From the NCBI GenBank assembly GCA_041659285.1, contig JBAZYO010000005.1, positions 248,001 through 312,000 of the forward strand: a stretch of DNA of 64,000 nt, written 5' to 3'. Positions 26,268 to 34,870 of the stretch are shown one piece after another. The notes under the pieces are model-generated. The model had not been told where the DNA came from and made no database searches. It saw only the letters and a list, made by a program, of their open reading frames with translations. This DNA comes from Vicinamibacterales bacterium. Lineage in GTDB: Bacteria; Acidobacteriota; Vicinamibacteria; Vicinamibacterales; UBA2999. The translations under genes were made by a program, and so were the position numbers. Position 1 is the first letter of the stretch. The number at the start of each line of letters is the position of its first letter.

Positions 26268-27206
26268 CTACGGCTTGCGCGCACGGACGATCAGCACGGG
26301 GCAGGTGGCGTGGCGCACCACTTCCTGCGCGTTCGATCCGAATACAGCAATGTCCAGGGCGCGGCGGCCCTGCACGCCCATCACGATCAAATCGCTCTTT
26401 TGCGCCGCGGCCATCCGCAGGATCTCGCGGGAGGCCTTGCCCTCGACCACCGACATTTCCACGGTGCAGTAGTCGCGGACCGCGTTGGGGATGAGCCCCT
26501 CGAGGCGCTGCAACTGCGCGGACTCGGCTTTGGCGCGCACCGCCTCGACGCTGAAATCGTATGAGATCGGCGTTTCGCGCAGCTCCGGCGGCATCTCGAT
26601 GGCGTTCAGCACGGTGACGTGGGCGCCGGCTTCGGCGCCCATCGACAGCGCCAGGGCCAGGGCATGGTGTGAACTCTCGGAGAAGTCCACCGCGCACAGG
26701 ATGCGATCGAACTCGACGTCGCCCGGAGGCGCCGGCCGCTCCGCGCCGTGCGGCACCAACAGCACCGGGCATTTCGACAGCCGCAACACCTTTTCGGCGA
26801 CCGATCCCAGGACCAGCCTGGTGACGCCCGAGAAGCCGTGGTTGCCGAGCACCAGGAGGTCGGCGTTCCACCCCAGTGCGTGATCGAGAATCTCGTTGGC
26901 GACATTGGGCGCCTCCTGGACCAGCAGCTCCACGTCGTCGCGGCCGCCGGCCCGCGTGACCAGCTGCCGCATGTGATTGAGGACTTGCTTGCGGTCGCCT
27001 GGCGTGAGGGCAAAAACCGGTGGCGGGCTCGCCAGCGGCGGCAACATCGTTACCGGTGGCGCGATGGCAAAGACGTGCAGCGCCCGCAGTTGCGCGCCGT
27101 ACCAGCGGGCCACGGCGGCGGCGTGCTTCAGCGCGTGCTCTGAATGTTCCGAAAAGTCTACCGGGCACAAGACGCGCCCGATCTGGAGCCTGCTTGGTGT
27201 GTCCAC
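26268..27206 (-). CDS. Tandem universal stress protein (two USP domains)
   Basis: 312 residues from GTG 27206, with GGGGAG upstream. Two USP domains in series, each with the ATP-binding style G-x2-G-x9-G-S loop (G-N-H-G-F-S-G…G-S-V-A-E and G-V-Q-G-R-R-A…G-S-N-A-Q). Cytoplasmic. A good sigma-54 -24/-12 element (TGGTAC-N5-TTGC) lies 25-39 bp before the start. Confidence 0.92.
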   Translation of the reverse strand: MDTPSRLQIGRVLCPVDFSEHSEHALKHAAAVARWYGAQLRALHVFAIAPPVTMLPPLASPPPVFALTPGDRKQVLNHMRQLVTRAGGRDDVELLVQEAPNVANEILDHALGWNADLLVLGNHGFSGVTRLVLGSVAEKVLRLSKCPVLLVPHGAERPAPPGDVEFDRILCAVDFSESSHHALALALSMGAEAGAHVTVLNAIEMPPELRETPISYDFSVEAVRAKAESAQLQRLEGLIPNAVRDYCTVEMSVVEGKASREILRMAAAQKSDLIVMGVQGRRALDIAVFGSNAQEVVRHATCPVLIVRARKP

Positions 27207-27230
27207 GGGAATACTCCCCGTCTCCCAGAA

Positions 27231-27245
27231 GCAAGCGCCGTACCA
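27231..27245 (-). promoter_or_regulatory. Sigma-54 -24/-12 promoter for the tandem USP gene
   Basis: TGGTAC-GGCGC-TTGC on the minus strand, with GG and GC correctly ten bases apart, 25 bp from the GTG start. Confidence 0.6.
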
Positions 27246-27254
27246 GCGCGCCCG

Positions 27255-28541
27255 TCACTCGCGCGGCTTGAGGCTCCGGACCTTCAAGGCGAGCGCCACC
27301 ACGACCAGCAGGATTGCGCCCAGCGACACGGACAGGCCGGTCTTGCGGAACGACACCTCGGCCAGGGCGGTCTGGCCTTCGGCATCGACCTTGCTCGTCA
27401 GGCCCAGGCCGGCCTGCAGCACGGTGTCTACCTTCTTCGGATCGAACGTGTGCATCTCGGTGCGGGCGAGCGTGAGGTGGTTGGCGGCTTCCCGCAGCGT
27501 CAGCGACTGTTCGCCCATCTCCATGCCGGCGTTCTCGGCCGAGGCGACCAGCGCGTGCGAGCGATCGATGGCGGTCTTCAGCTTCTCGATCTCCGCGCGC
27601 ATGCTGGTGGCGGCGTTGAAGCCGTTGTCGCCGTCGCTGTGACAATTGCCGCAGACGCTCGTCTTGTCGGTGCCGAGCATGGCGTCGGTCGGCTTGGTGA
27701 TGTCGTGGTTGCTGTGGCACTCCACGCATCCGCGATCGAAGATCTGGCTATGCGTGCTCAGCGCGAACTTGGTGGCAAACACGCTGTGGCAGGTGCCGCA
27801 GACGTTGGCGACCGCGCCCACGCCCGGGGGCGCCGCGCCGTGGTTGCCGTGGCAGTCGTTGCAGGTGGGCGCCGAGAGGTCGTTCTTCCCGACCATCGCC
27901 GCGTGGTGCACGCTCTTCTCGTACTTCGCGCGCTGGTCGGTGGGGAGGGCCGAGCCGTCCGGCAGCGTGTAGCCCTTCATGCGCTCCGGGTCGGCGTGGC
28001 ACTTGGTGCAGGTGGCCGCGACATTCATCGCATAGACCGGTGACTGGGCGTCGCTGACCAGGCGGATGCCGTGCGCGCCGTGGCAGCTGATGCAGGTGGC
28101 GACCTTGGTATCGCCCTTGGCCAGTTGCTGGCCGTGCACGCTCGTGGCGTACTCGGTGGCCTGGTCCACCCGCTGCTTCGGCGCGTACTTGCGCATCAAC
28201 GTCGCATCGCTGTGGCAGCGCGAGCACACGGCAATCACCGCCTGGCCTGACGGCTTGCCCTTGAAGCCGGTCGCAGGCGCCTTGGCGCGGACCTTGTCGG
28301 TTTCGCTGGGGTTGCCGCCGTGGCAATCCACGCACGTGAAGCCGCGATCGCGGTGCACGTCGGTGGCCGAGAAGTCCTTCGCCGGCGAGGAGAGCGCCGG
28401 CTGCGGATGCTCCTTATGGCAGGTCTCGCACCCCGAGACCTGGGCTGGCTGGGCTGCGGCGAGGCCCGGTATCGCGATGAGGGCCAGCGCAGCGAGCAGC
28501 CAACACGCGACGATGTGGCGTCCGCCTTTAGCTACGGTCAT
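27255..28541 (-). CDS. Nonaheme cytochrome c with C-terminal membrane anchor
   Basis: 428 residues: signal peptide (A-L-I-A-I-P-G-L-A-A-A-Q), nine CXXCH motifs (CETCH, CVDCH, CSRCH, CISCH, CTKCH, CNDCH, CGTCH, CVECH, CGNCH), a helical segment, then a C-terminal transmembrane helix. It lies downstream of a Rieske/cytochrome b pair and probably accepts their electrons. Three ATGs in frame (28619, 28568, 28541) lie in or beside 27 bp tandem repeats; only 28541 has a good ribosome site (GGAGG, supplied by a repeat copy), so I chose it. Confidence 0.85.
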   Translation of the reverse strand: MTVAKGGRHIVACWLLAALALIAIPGLAAAQPAQVSGCETCHKEHPQPALSSPAKDFSATDVHRDRGFTCVDCHGGNPSETDKVRAKAPATGFKGKPSGQAVIAVCSRCHSDATLMRKYAPKQRVDQATEYATSVHGQQLAKGDTKVATCISCHGAHGIRLVSDAQSPVYAMNVAATCTKCHADPERMKGYTLPDGSALPTDQRAKYEKSVHHAAMVGKNDLSAPTCNDCHGNHGAAPPGVGAVANVCGTCHSVFATKFALSTHSQIFDRGCVECHSNHDITKPTDAMLGTDKTSVCGNCHSDGDNGFNAATSMRAEIEKLKTAIDRSHALVASAENAGMEMGEQSLTLREAANHLTLARTEMHTFDPKKVDTVLQAGLGLTSKVDAEGQTALAEVSFRKTGLSVSLGAILLVVVALALKVRSLKPRE

Positions 28542-28593
28542 GTGGCCTCCGGCTTTCGCCACGGTCATGTGGCGTCCGGCTTTAGCCGGACCA
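28513..28593. repeat. Three tandem 27 bp repeats around a start codon
   Basis: Units at 28513-28539, 28540-28566 and 28567-28593, each beginning ATGTGGC and containing TCCGSCTTT-GC. Each copy offers an in-frame ATG on the minus strand for the nonaheme cytochrome. The third contains the hairpin TCCGGCTTTAGCCGGA. Confidence 0.85.
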
Positions 28594-28599
28594 ACGACG

Positions 28600-29679
28600 T
28601 TACGCGGCCAGGTAGCCATATATGGTGAAGATAATCAGGTAGAGAACGGTGAGGACGGCCGCGGCGGTGATGATCTTGCTGGGCCGGCCGACGGCCGCGC
28701 CGCGATCGAGAAACGGCATCACCAACAGCAGCAGGGCGGCCAGGCTGAAGCCCAGCACGCCAAGCATCTCGCCTTCGATCCCGAGCACATGGCTCGGGAT
28801 CAGCTTCAAGGTCTGGAACATGGCGAGGAAGTACCACTCGGGCCGGATGCCCGCGGGCACCGGCGCAAACGCATCTGCCTTGGTGCCGAGTTCCCACGGC
28901 AGAAACAGCGCCAGCGCGGCCAGCACCGCCAGCGCCACGTACCACCACATCACGTCGTGCAGGACGTAGTTTGGGAAGAACGGCTCCTGCGGAATCTTCT
29001 CGCCGGCCTGCTCGCGCTTCTCCACGCTTGGCGGCACGCTCATGCCCTGCCGCTGGATGAAGAGCAGGTGGACGCCGAGCAACACCGTGGTGATGGCCGG
29101 AAGAATGGCGACGTGGATGCCGTAGAACCGCGTCAGCGTCGCGCCGGTCACGTCGTCGCCGCCGCGCAGGAAGCGGACCATGAAGTCGCCGACGAACGGA
29201 ATGGCGCCGGCGATGCCGGTGCCCACCTTGGTGGCGAAGAACGCCAGCTCGTTCCACGGCAGCAGGTAGCCGCTGAAGCCGAAGCCCATCATGACGAAAA
29301 GCAGCAGCACGCCGGTGATCCAGGTCAGCTCGCGCGGCTTGCGATAGGCGCGCAGGAAGAACGTGCTGAACAGGTGGACGAACGCCATGAGGATCAGCAG
29401 GTTGGCCGACCAGCTGTGGACGTTGCGAATCAGCCACCCGAACTGGACCTGGCTGACGATGAACTTGACGCTTTCGTAGGCCTCGCCGGCGCTGGGGCGG
29501 TAGTAGAGGAGCAGCAGGATGCCGGTGGCGACCTGAACGCCCACCAGGAACAGCGTGATGCCGCCCATGTAGTACCAGACGCTGTGCCGGTGCTTCGGCA
29601 CGCTCTTCTCGGCCACGAAGGCGCGCAGCTCGCTCAGGTCGAGGCGCTCATCAAGCCACGCGAACAGGTGCTCGGTCAT
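28600..29679 (-). CDS. Cytochrome b of a second bc-type complex
   Basis: 359 residues with about eight helices, the bis-His helices (H-S-W-S-A-N…, H-V-A-I-L-P…) and the quinol-site loop P-E-W-Y-F-L, all typical of cytochrome b. Encoded 21 bp after the Rieske gene and 58 bp before the nonaheme cytochrome, so the three probably form a quinol:cytochrome c oxidoreductase with a multiheme c subunit. Confidence 0.92.
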   Translation of the reverse strand: MTEHLFAWLDERLDLSELRAFVAEKSVPKHRHSVWYYMGGITLFLVGVQVATGILLLLYYRPSAGEAYESVKFIVSQVQFGWLIRNVHSWSANLLILMAFVHLFSTFFLRAYRKPRELTWITGVLLLFVMMGFGFSGYLLPWNELAFFATKVGTGIAGAIPFVGDFMVRFLRGGDDVTGATLTRFYGIHVAILPAITTVLLGVHLLFIQRQGMSVPPSVEKREQAGEKIPQEPFFPNYVLHDVMWWYVALAVLAALALFLPWELGTKADAFAPVPAGIRPEWYFLAMFQTLKLIPSHVLGIEGEMLGVLGFSLAALLLLVMPFLDRGAAVGRPSKIITAAAVLTVLYLIIFTIYGYLAA

Positions 29680-29700
29680 GCCCTCACCATCTGGCGTGTG

Positions 29701-30171
29701 CTAGGTCCGCGAAATGACGACGTCTTCCTGCCCGGGCTCGCCGCGCAGGTTGACCTTGAAAACTTCCAGCGGGCGCGGCGGCGGCCCCGAGATCACGTTG
29801 CCCGAGAGGTCGTAGAGGCCGTTGTGGCACGCGCACCAGATTTGCGACGTCTCGGATTTGTACTGAACCGTGCATTCGAGGTGGGTGCAGACGGCGTTGA
29901 AGGCCTTGAACTGCCCGTCACTGGTGCGCACCAGGATCGCGGGCTTGGTGCCGAACTTCAGGACGGCGCCGGTGTTGGGCCTGAACTCCGACACCTTGCC
30001 GGCGACCACACTGTCGGTGGCCGGTTCCGCGTTCGCCGGCGGAATGACGTAGCGCCAGACGGGATAAAGGATCGACATGAAGGTCGAGGCGAAGCCGAGG
30101 CCGAGGAGCGTGTCTAGGAAAGTGCGTCGCGGCGACTCTCGCTGTTGGAGATGCGCGTCCTGAGACGACAT
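29701..30171 (-). CDS. Rieske [2Fe-2S] protein of second bc-type complex
   Basis: 156 residues from ATG 30171. R-R-T-F-L before the N-terminal helix suggests a Tat anchor. Cluster motifs are C-T-H-L-E-C and C-A-C-H-N-G; the second has Ala-Cys-His-Asn in place of Pro-Cys-His-Gly, which tends to go with altered potential. Starts the second bc operon. The open frame extends upstream, but only ATG 30171 places the anchor sensibly. Confidence 0.9.
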   Translation of the reverse strand: MSSQDAHLQQRESPRRTFLDTLLGLGFASTFMSILYPVWRYVIPPANAEPATDSVVAGKVSEFRPNTGAVLKFGTKPAILVRTSDGQFKAFNAVCTHLECTVQYKSETSQIWCACHNGLYDLSGNVISGPPPRPLEVFKVNLRGEPGQEDVVISRT

Positions 30172-30331
30172 GACGTGACCCCGTTGCGGCGAGGTGGCGT
30201 GGAGTGGACCTGGAAGTGGATCGGCGGGCCGCGTTCCGCTGTCGCCGAGTATACACCTCCGCTCACACGGCTGGGGTGTAGAATTCAACTGCGGCTTGCT
30301 GTCAGCCCCGGCGCCGCGGAGGAGACCGAAC

Positions 30332-32029
30332 ATGCCGCCTCTGTCGAGTTCGATCGAGGAGCAAGTTCAGCAGCTGACGCGCCGGCTCGAAGAGTTCGAG
30401 TCACGCCTGGCAGCCATCGAACAGGCCGCACCCCGCGCGGGCGTGTTCGCCACGGCCGTCGAATCCCCACCGCCGGCAGCCACCGCCACCGCCTTCGATC
30501 CACTGGGCGCGCTGACCTACCTGGGCCGATCGCTCATTATTCTAGGCGGCGCCTTTCTGCTCCGCGCCCTCACCGAAGCCGGCACCTGGCCGCCCGTCGT
30601 CGGTGTTTCGATGGGACTCCTCTACGCGCTGACATGGCTGGTGGCGTCCGGCCGTGCGGCGGCCGGCGGCCGCCGCCTCCTGGCGACCTTCGACGGGGGA
30701 ACGGCGGTCGCCATCGGCTTCCCGTTGATTATGGAGGCGGCGCTCAAGTTCGGCCTGTTCACACCCACGATGACGGCCGCCGCTCTCGGCGTCTTCACCG
30801 CCTGCGTCCTCCTGTCGGCCAACTACGGCCGGTTACAGAGTCTGGCGTGGCTGGCCAGCTTGGGCGGACTCGCGACCGGTCTGACGCTGATGGCCCGCAC
30901 CGGCGCGGTGGCGCCCCTGTCGTTCTACTTCACCAGCCTTGGCGTCGGCACGCTGTGGCTGGGCTACTTGCGTGAATGGCGCGGGCTGCGCTGGCCCACC
31001 GGCGCGGTGGCCTGCTTTGCCGTGCTCGGCGTCACCCTGCGCGCCGTGGCGCAGCCGCCGGTGGATCCGGCCACGACGGCGTGGGCGATCCAGGGGTTCC
31101 TGCTGGTGGCGTATCTCGGTTCGATCGCCATCCGGACACTCGTACGCGGCCGGCAGGTGATCGTGTTCGAGATGGCGCAGACGGTGCTGGTCCTCGTCGT
31201 CGGCCTGGGCGGCATGATCGCGGTCGGGCACGGCGCTGACGACGGCGACCGGTTGCTCGGTGGCGTGATCATCGGATTGGGCGCGGCCGCGTATGCGGTG
31301 TCGTTCCAGTTCCTGGCCCGCCACGCGCCGGGCGCGCTCAACTTCTACTTCTACAGTTCGCTGGCGCTGATCTTCGTGATGGTGGGCACGTGGACGGCGC
31401 TTCACGGCCCCGCCCGCGCGCTGGCGCTGACCGGCATCGGCGTCGCGCTGGCGGTGGCGTGGTCGCGATCGTCGCGGGCCACGCTCGGGGCTCACACGGC
31501 GATTGCCCTGGTCGCCGCCGCCGGGGACGCCGGTCTTTTGACCCTGGGTCTCGCGGTGTTCATGGGCGAGCTCCCGTCCGCCAGCCTGTCGCTATGGCCG
31601 GCGCTGGTGGCATTCGGCGCCGTGCTGGCCCTCAGCGGGAGCCGGCTCACCGCCTGCCGCGGCGCGCTCTCGGCAGCCGACGCGCCGGGCCTCACGCTCG
31701 GGCTCGTCGCCGTGGTCGGGCTCGCGGGCCTCGTCACGTTGGCGGCTGTCGCGGCCGCCGCCGCGGTGTCGCTGCCGGTGAGCGCCGACATGTTGACGAC
31801 GATGCGCACGGCCGTGCTGTCGATGGTCGCGGTTGGATGCGCGCGGCTGGCTCGCACGGGACGCTTCTCGGCGATCGGTTGGCTGGCGTACCCGCTGCTG
31901 GCCGCAACCGGCCTGAAGCTGGTGGCGATCGACCTTCGCTCTTCGCAAGCATCGACCTTGTTCGCGGCGCTGGCGTTCTACGGCGCCGCGCTGGTGCTGG
32001 TGCCGCGGCTGCGCAAGCTGACGGAGTGA
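30332..32029 (+). CDS. DUF2339-like polytopic membrane protein
   Basis: 565 residues from ATG 30332 (GGAGGAGA upstream). A short N-terminal coiled coil (E-E-Q-V-Q-Q-L-T-R-R-L-E-E-F-E) is followed by about 15 hydrophobic helices, the DUF2339 layout. Function unknown. Monocistronic, divergent from the bc operon. Confidence 0.75.
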   Translation: MPPLSSSIEEQVQQLTRRLEEFESRLAAIEQAAPRAGVFATAVESPPPAATATAFDPLGALTYLGRSLIILGGAFLLRALTEAGTWPPVVGVSMGLLYALTWLVASGRAAAGGRRLLATFDGGTAVAIGFPLIMEAALKFGLFTPTMTAAALGVFTACVLLSANYGRLQSLAWLASLGGLATGLTLMARTGAVAPLSFYFTSLGVGTLWLGYLREWRGLRWPTGAVACFAVLGVTLRAVAQPPVDPATTAWAIQGFLLVAYLGSIAIRTLVRGRQVIVFEMAQTVLVLVVGLGGMIAVGHGADDGDRLLGGVIIGLGAAAYAVSFQFLARHAPGALNFYFYSSLALIFVMVGTWTALHGPARALALTGIGVALAVAWSRSSRATLGAHTAIALVAAAGDAGLLTLGLAVFMGELPSASLSLWPALVAFGAVLALSGSRLTACRGALSAADAPGLTLGLVAVVGLAGLVTLAAVAAAAAVSLPVSADMLTTMRTAVLSMVAVGCARLARTGRFSAIGWLAYPLLAATGLKLVAIDLRSSQASTLFAALAFYGAALVLVPRLRKLTE

Positions 32030-32042
32030 CGCGGCCGCCGGC

Positions 32043-33251
32043 TCACGCGGGCGTGTGCGCCTCGTCCATGAGCGGTTTGGTGGGCAGCAGCTTGATCAAC
32101 ACCGCCAGGACCACGAACGGCAGCACGAGGAGCAAGAGCGCGGTCAGGAAACCCTCGAGGCCCATGATCGCCATCTTGTATTCCATCAGCCCCCGGAAGC
32201 TTTTCGAGAAGAGCTGCCCGCCAATCACGATGTTCCAGCGCGTGCTGAAGATGCCCACCTGGATCAGGATGACCGCCGTGAAGTACAGCAGCTTCCGGCC
32301 GTCCTCGCTGAGTTTCTGCCACTTGGCGACGATCAGGAGGCCGAGCGGGACCAGCATGCCGAGCAGGATCTGCAGCACGATCAGGCTCAGGAACAGCTTC
32401 TGCCTGATGAGCGAGCCAAGGATTCGCACCGACTCCTCGCTCTCGTAGAGACGGTGGGTGAAGTCGAGCGCCTCGAGCGTGAAGTCCACGATCACGGCGT
32501 AGAAGAGGTAGGACGTGATGGTGTCGAGGCACTTCATGTCCACCTGCTCCTTCCGGAGCGCGGCCAGGATCATGTAGAGAAAGATGACGAGCGCGATCCC
32601 GGAGACGATGGCCGACATCAGGAACACGATCGGGATCAGCACGCTGCTCCACCAGGGGTTCGCCTTCACCGACCCGAAGATGAAGCCCACGTACCCGTGC
32701 AGCAGGAAGGCCGACGGGATGCCGACGATGGTGATGATCCGGATGGCCTTCTGGTCGAACGCCAGCGCTGCCGCGCTGATGTCAGTCGAGAACAGCGACG
32801 CCGCCCGGTAGAACCACCGCATCGGCACCGGCGCGCGCCGCGAGAGCAGGATGAGGTCCCGCCGGTACTCGAACCAGACCTCGAGCAGCAGGACACCGAC
32901 GAGATACCACCCGTAGACGAACCCGAACATGGCCATCGCCGAGGTCAGGTTCGGGGCCAGCAGGATCTCGTAGAACCGCTCGGGGTGACCGAGGTGCAGC
33001 AAGAGGGGCAGCGGCGCCACCATCATGAAGCTGAACGCGGTGAGCAGGGCCAGCCGATAGGTTGGCCGCACCTCTTCCACGTTGAAGACATTCTCGAGCG
33101 ACGCCAGGATGAACGCCCCCGCGACCAGGCCCGTGATGTAGGGATACACCACGATCAGGATCGACCAGTGGATTTCGATCTCGTTGGGATAGATGAACCC
33201 GGTGACCTGGGCCAGCAACTCCGACAGGTGCGCCGTGGCTTCGGGGGTCAT
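32043..33251 (-). CDS. NrfD/PsrC-type membrane quinone oxidoreductase subunit
   Basis: 402 residues with about nine to ten helices and the NrfD pattern (N-E-I-E-I-H-W-S-I, G-H-P-E-R, N-P-W-W-S-S-V-L-I-P-I). Start ATG overlaps the ferredoxin gene stop by 4 bp. With the FeS protein it would exchange electrons with the quinone pool, as in Psr, Nrf or Act complexes. Last gene of the multiheme island. Confidence 0.9.
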   Translation of the reverse strand: MTPEATAHLSELLAQVTGFIYPNEIEIHWSILIVVYPYITGLVAGAFILASLENVFNVEEVRPTYRLALLTAFSFMMVAPLPLLLHLGHPERFYEILLAPNLTSAMAMFGFVYGWYLVGVLLLEVWFEYRRDLILLSRRAPVPMRWFYRAASLFSTDISAAALAFDQKAIRIITIVGIPSAFLLHGYVGFIFGSVKANPWWSSVLIPIVFLMSAIVSGIALVIFLYMILAALRKEQVDMKCLDTITSYLFYAVIVDFTLEALDFTHRLYESEESVRILGSLIRQKLFLSLIVLQILLGMLVPLGLLIVAKWQKLSEDGRKLLYFTAVILIQVGIFSTRWNIVIGGQLFSKSFRGLMEYKMAIMGLEGFLTALLLLVLPFVVLAVLIKLLPTKPLMDEAHTPA

Positions 33252-34024
33252 CGCACTTCTCCGTCGAGCTGCGCGTAGTAGACCTTGGGCTCGGTGTTGA
33301 GCGCCGGCTTGAGGACGTGGATCTTGTTCATCCGCGCGAATCGCACGAGCCGGCTGGCCTTGCTCCTGAGGTCGCCGAAGACGCGCGCCTGGGTCGGGCA
33401 GACCTCGACGCAAGCGGGCAGTAACCCCTGGCGGACGCGGTGGTAGCAGAAAGTGCACTTGTCCGCGGTGTGGGTCTTCGGGTTCATGTACCGCGCGCCG
33501 TACGGACACGCCTGGATGCAGTACGAGCAGCCGATGCAGCGATTGGCATCGACGAGCACCACCCCGTCTTCGGTCGAGAAGGTGGCGCCGACCGGGCAGA
33601 CCTGCACGCACGGGGGATTCACGCACTGGTTGCAGAGCTTGGGCACGAAGAAGGTCCGCAGCACGTCGGCATCCTCGGGCAACGCCTCCCTGGCGGCCTC
33701 GCTGTGGCGGCTGATGTTGGTCACCGTGACCTCGCCGTCCTTCTTGATCACGTACCGCTCCACCCAGGTGCGGTAGTGGAAGTCGTCCTGCGGCACGTCG
33801 TTTTCCGCCTTGCACGCCTCGACACACCGGTTGCAGCCGATGCACTTGTCGATCTCGATGCCCATGCCGTAGAGGTGGTCCTGGGGGTTGTAGTCAGGGG
33901 TGCCCGGTGGCGCGGGCGCCGCCTCCTGCGCCTGCACGTCCACGCCCAGCGCGCCCAGCACGCCGGCCGCCGGGAAGAACAGGATGAGGCCCTGCATGCT
34001 CTTCAAGAATTCGCGCTTGTTCAT
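33248..34024 (-). CDS. Four-cluster ferredoxin subunit (NrfC/PsrB-like), exported
   Basis: 258 residues from ATG 34024 (GGAGGG upstream; overlaps the cytochrome stop by 1 bp). The N terminus M-N-K-R-E-F-L-K plus hydrophobic stretch resembles a Tat leader but has K-R instead of R-R. Cys motifs for four [4Fe-4S] clusters: C-I-G-C-N-R-C, C-N-Q-C…C-V-Q-V-C-P, C-I-G-C-S-Y-C-I-Q-A-C-P, C-T-F-C…C-V-E-V-C-P. Electron-transfer partner of the NrfD protein. Confidence 0.9.
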   Translation of the reverse strand: MNKREFLKSMQGLILFFPAAGVLGALGVDVQAQEAAPAPPGTPDYNPQDHLYGMGIEIDKCIGCNRCVEACKAENDVPQDDFHYRTWVERYVIKKDGEVTVTNISRHSEAAREALPEDADVLRTFFVPKLCNQCVNPPCVQVCPVGATFSTEDGVVLVDANRCIGCSYCIQACPYGARYMNPKTHTADKCTFCYHRVRQGLLPACVEVCPTQARVFGDLRSKASRLVRFARMNKIHVLKPALNTEPKVYYAQLDGEVR

Positions 34025-34755
34025 CACCGGCCCTCCGGAAGGTGCGGATAGTGGCATTGCCAGCAGAGATACGGAGTGCCGTGGGTCGTGATGTCAACCT
34101 TCGGCGGGTCCTTCTGCTTCGAATCGTTCCCGTGACACGTGGCGCAGAACTCCCGCGACTGAGGCTTCGACGGCAGCGCCGTCCGCGGCGACGTCTTGTG
34201 CAACTCGGGCGTGACGTGGCACGTCGTGCAGTCCAGGAGCGCGTGGCTCGAGACGGCCTTGGTCCGCTCGATCTGCGCATGACACGCGGAACAGGCCCGC
34301 GGCGTCTCAGGCGGCGACGGATCGTGTGGGTTGTGGCACTCGATACACGCCTTGAGCGGATTGTGGGCGGTCGGGTTGATCTGCGGGAAGCCCGTCGGCC
34401 GCGAGGCGTCGTAGGCATGGCAGACGGGGCAGAACTTCCGGTCGCGCGGTGCGGGCGGCTTTATCGCCCCCGGGTCAGCAGCATGGCCCGAGGCCGGCCC
34501 GTGACACCCCTCGCACGAGAGACTCCGGTGGAAGCTCTTACCCTTGGTGGTGCCCTCGTCCTCGTGGCAGACGACGCACGTCTCGGATCCGGCGAACTTC
34601 ACCGGCTTGGCGAGCTCCCGTTCGACGGTGGTCGAGCGGTGCACCTCGGTGGAGACGAGGTCCTTCGGGATCACATAAAACCGGATCGCCAGGGCGGTGC
34701 CGACGAGCACCGCATTCACGACCAAAAGCCGTTTGACCTGCTCGGGAATTTTCAT
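34024..34755 (-). CDS. Octaheme cytochrome c, membrane anchored
   Basis: 243 residues with an uncleaved-looking N-terminal helix and eight CXXCH motifs (CVVCH, CEGCH, CPVCH, CIECH, CSACH, CTTCH, CATCH, CWQCH). First gene of a three-gene unit with the FeS and NrfD proteins. It probably links that module to the MtrA-like cytochrome across the periplasm (inference). Confidence 0.9.
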   Translation of the reverse strand: MKIPEQVKRLLVVNAVLVGTALAIRFYVIPKDLVSTEVHRSTTVERELAKPVKFAGSETCVVCHEDEGTTKGKSFHRSLSCEGCHGPASGHAADPGAIKPPAPRDRKFCPVCHAYDASRPTGFPQINPTAHNPLKACIECHNPHDPSPPETPRACSACHAQIERTKAVSSHALLDCTTCHVTPELHKTSPRTALPSKPQSREFCATCHGNDSKQKDPPKVDITTHGTPYLCWQCHYPHLPEGR

Positions 34756-34813
34756 TTATGACCCCGTCGGATGAGGCCTGCTTAAGCAAAAAAGGTGCCT
34801 TTCGGATCGGTAC

Positions 34814-34843
34814 AAAAAAACGGGGCGGCTGGCGGCCGCCCCG
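34814..34843 (-). terminator. Intrinsic terminator after the MtrB-like gene
   Basis: 9 bp GC stem (34835-34843 with 34821-34829), 5-base loop and seven T residues on the minus strand, 28 bp past the MtrB-like stop. It separates the porin/decaheme unit from the octaheme-FeS-NrfD unit. Confidence 0.85.
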
Positions 34844-34870
34844 GAGGATTCCTGTCGGAACGGAGCAGCC

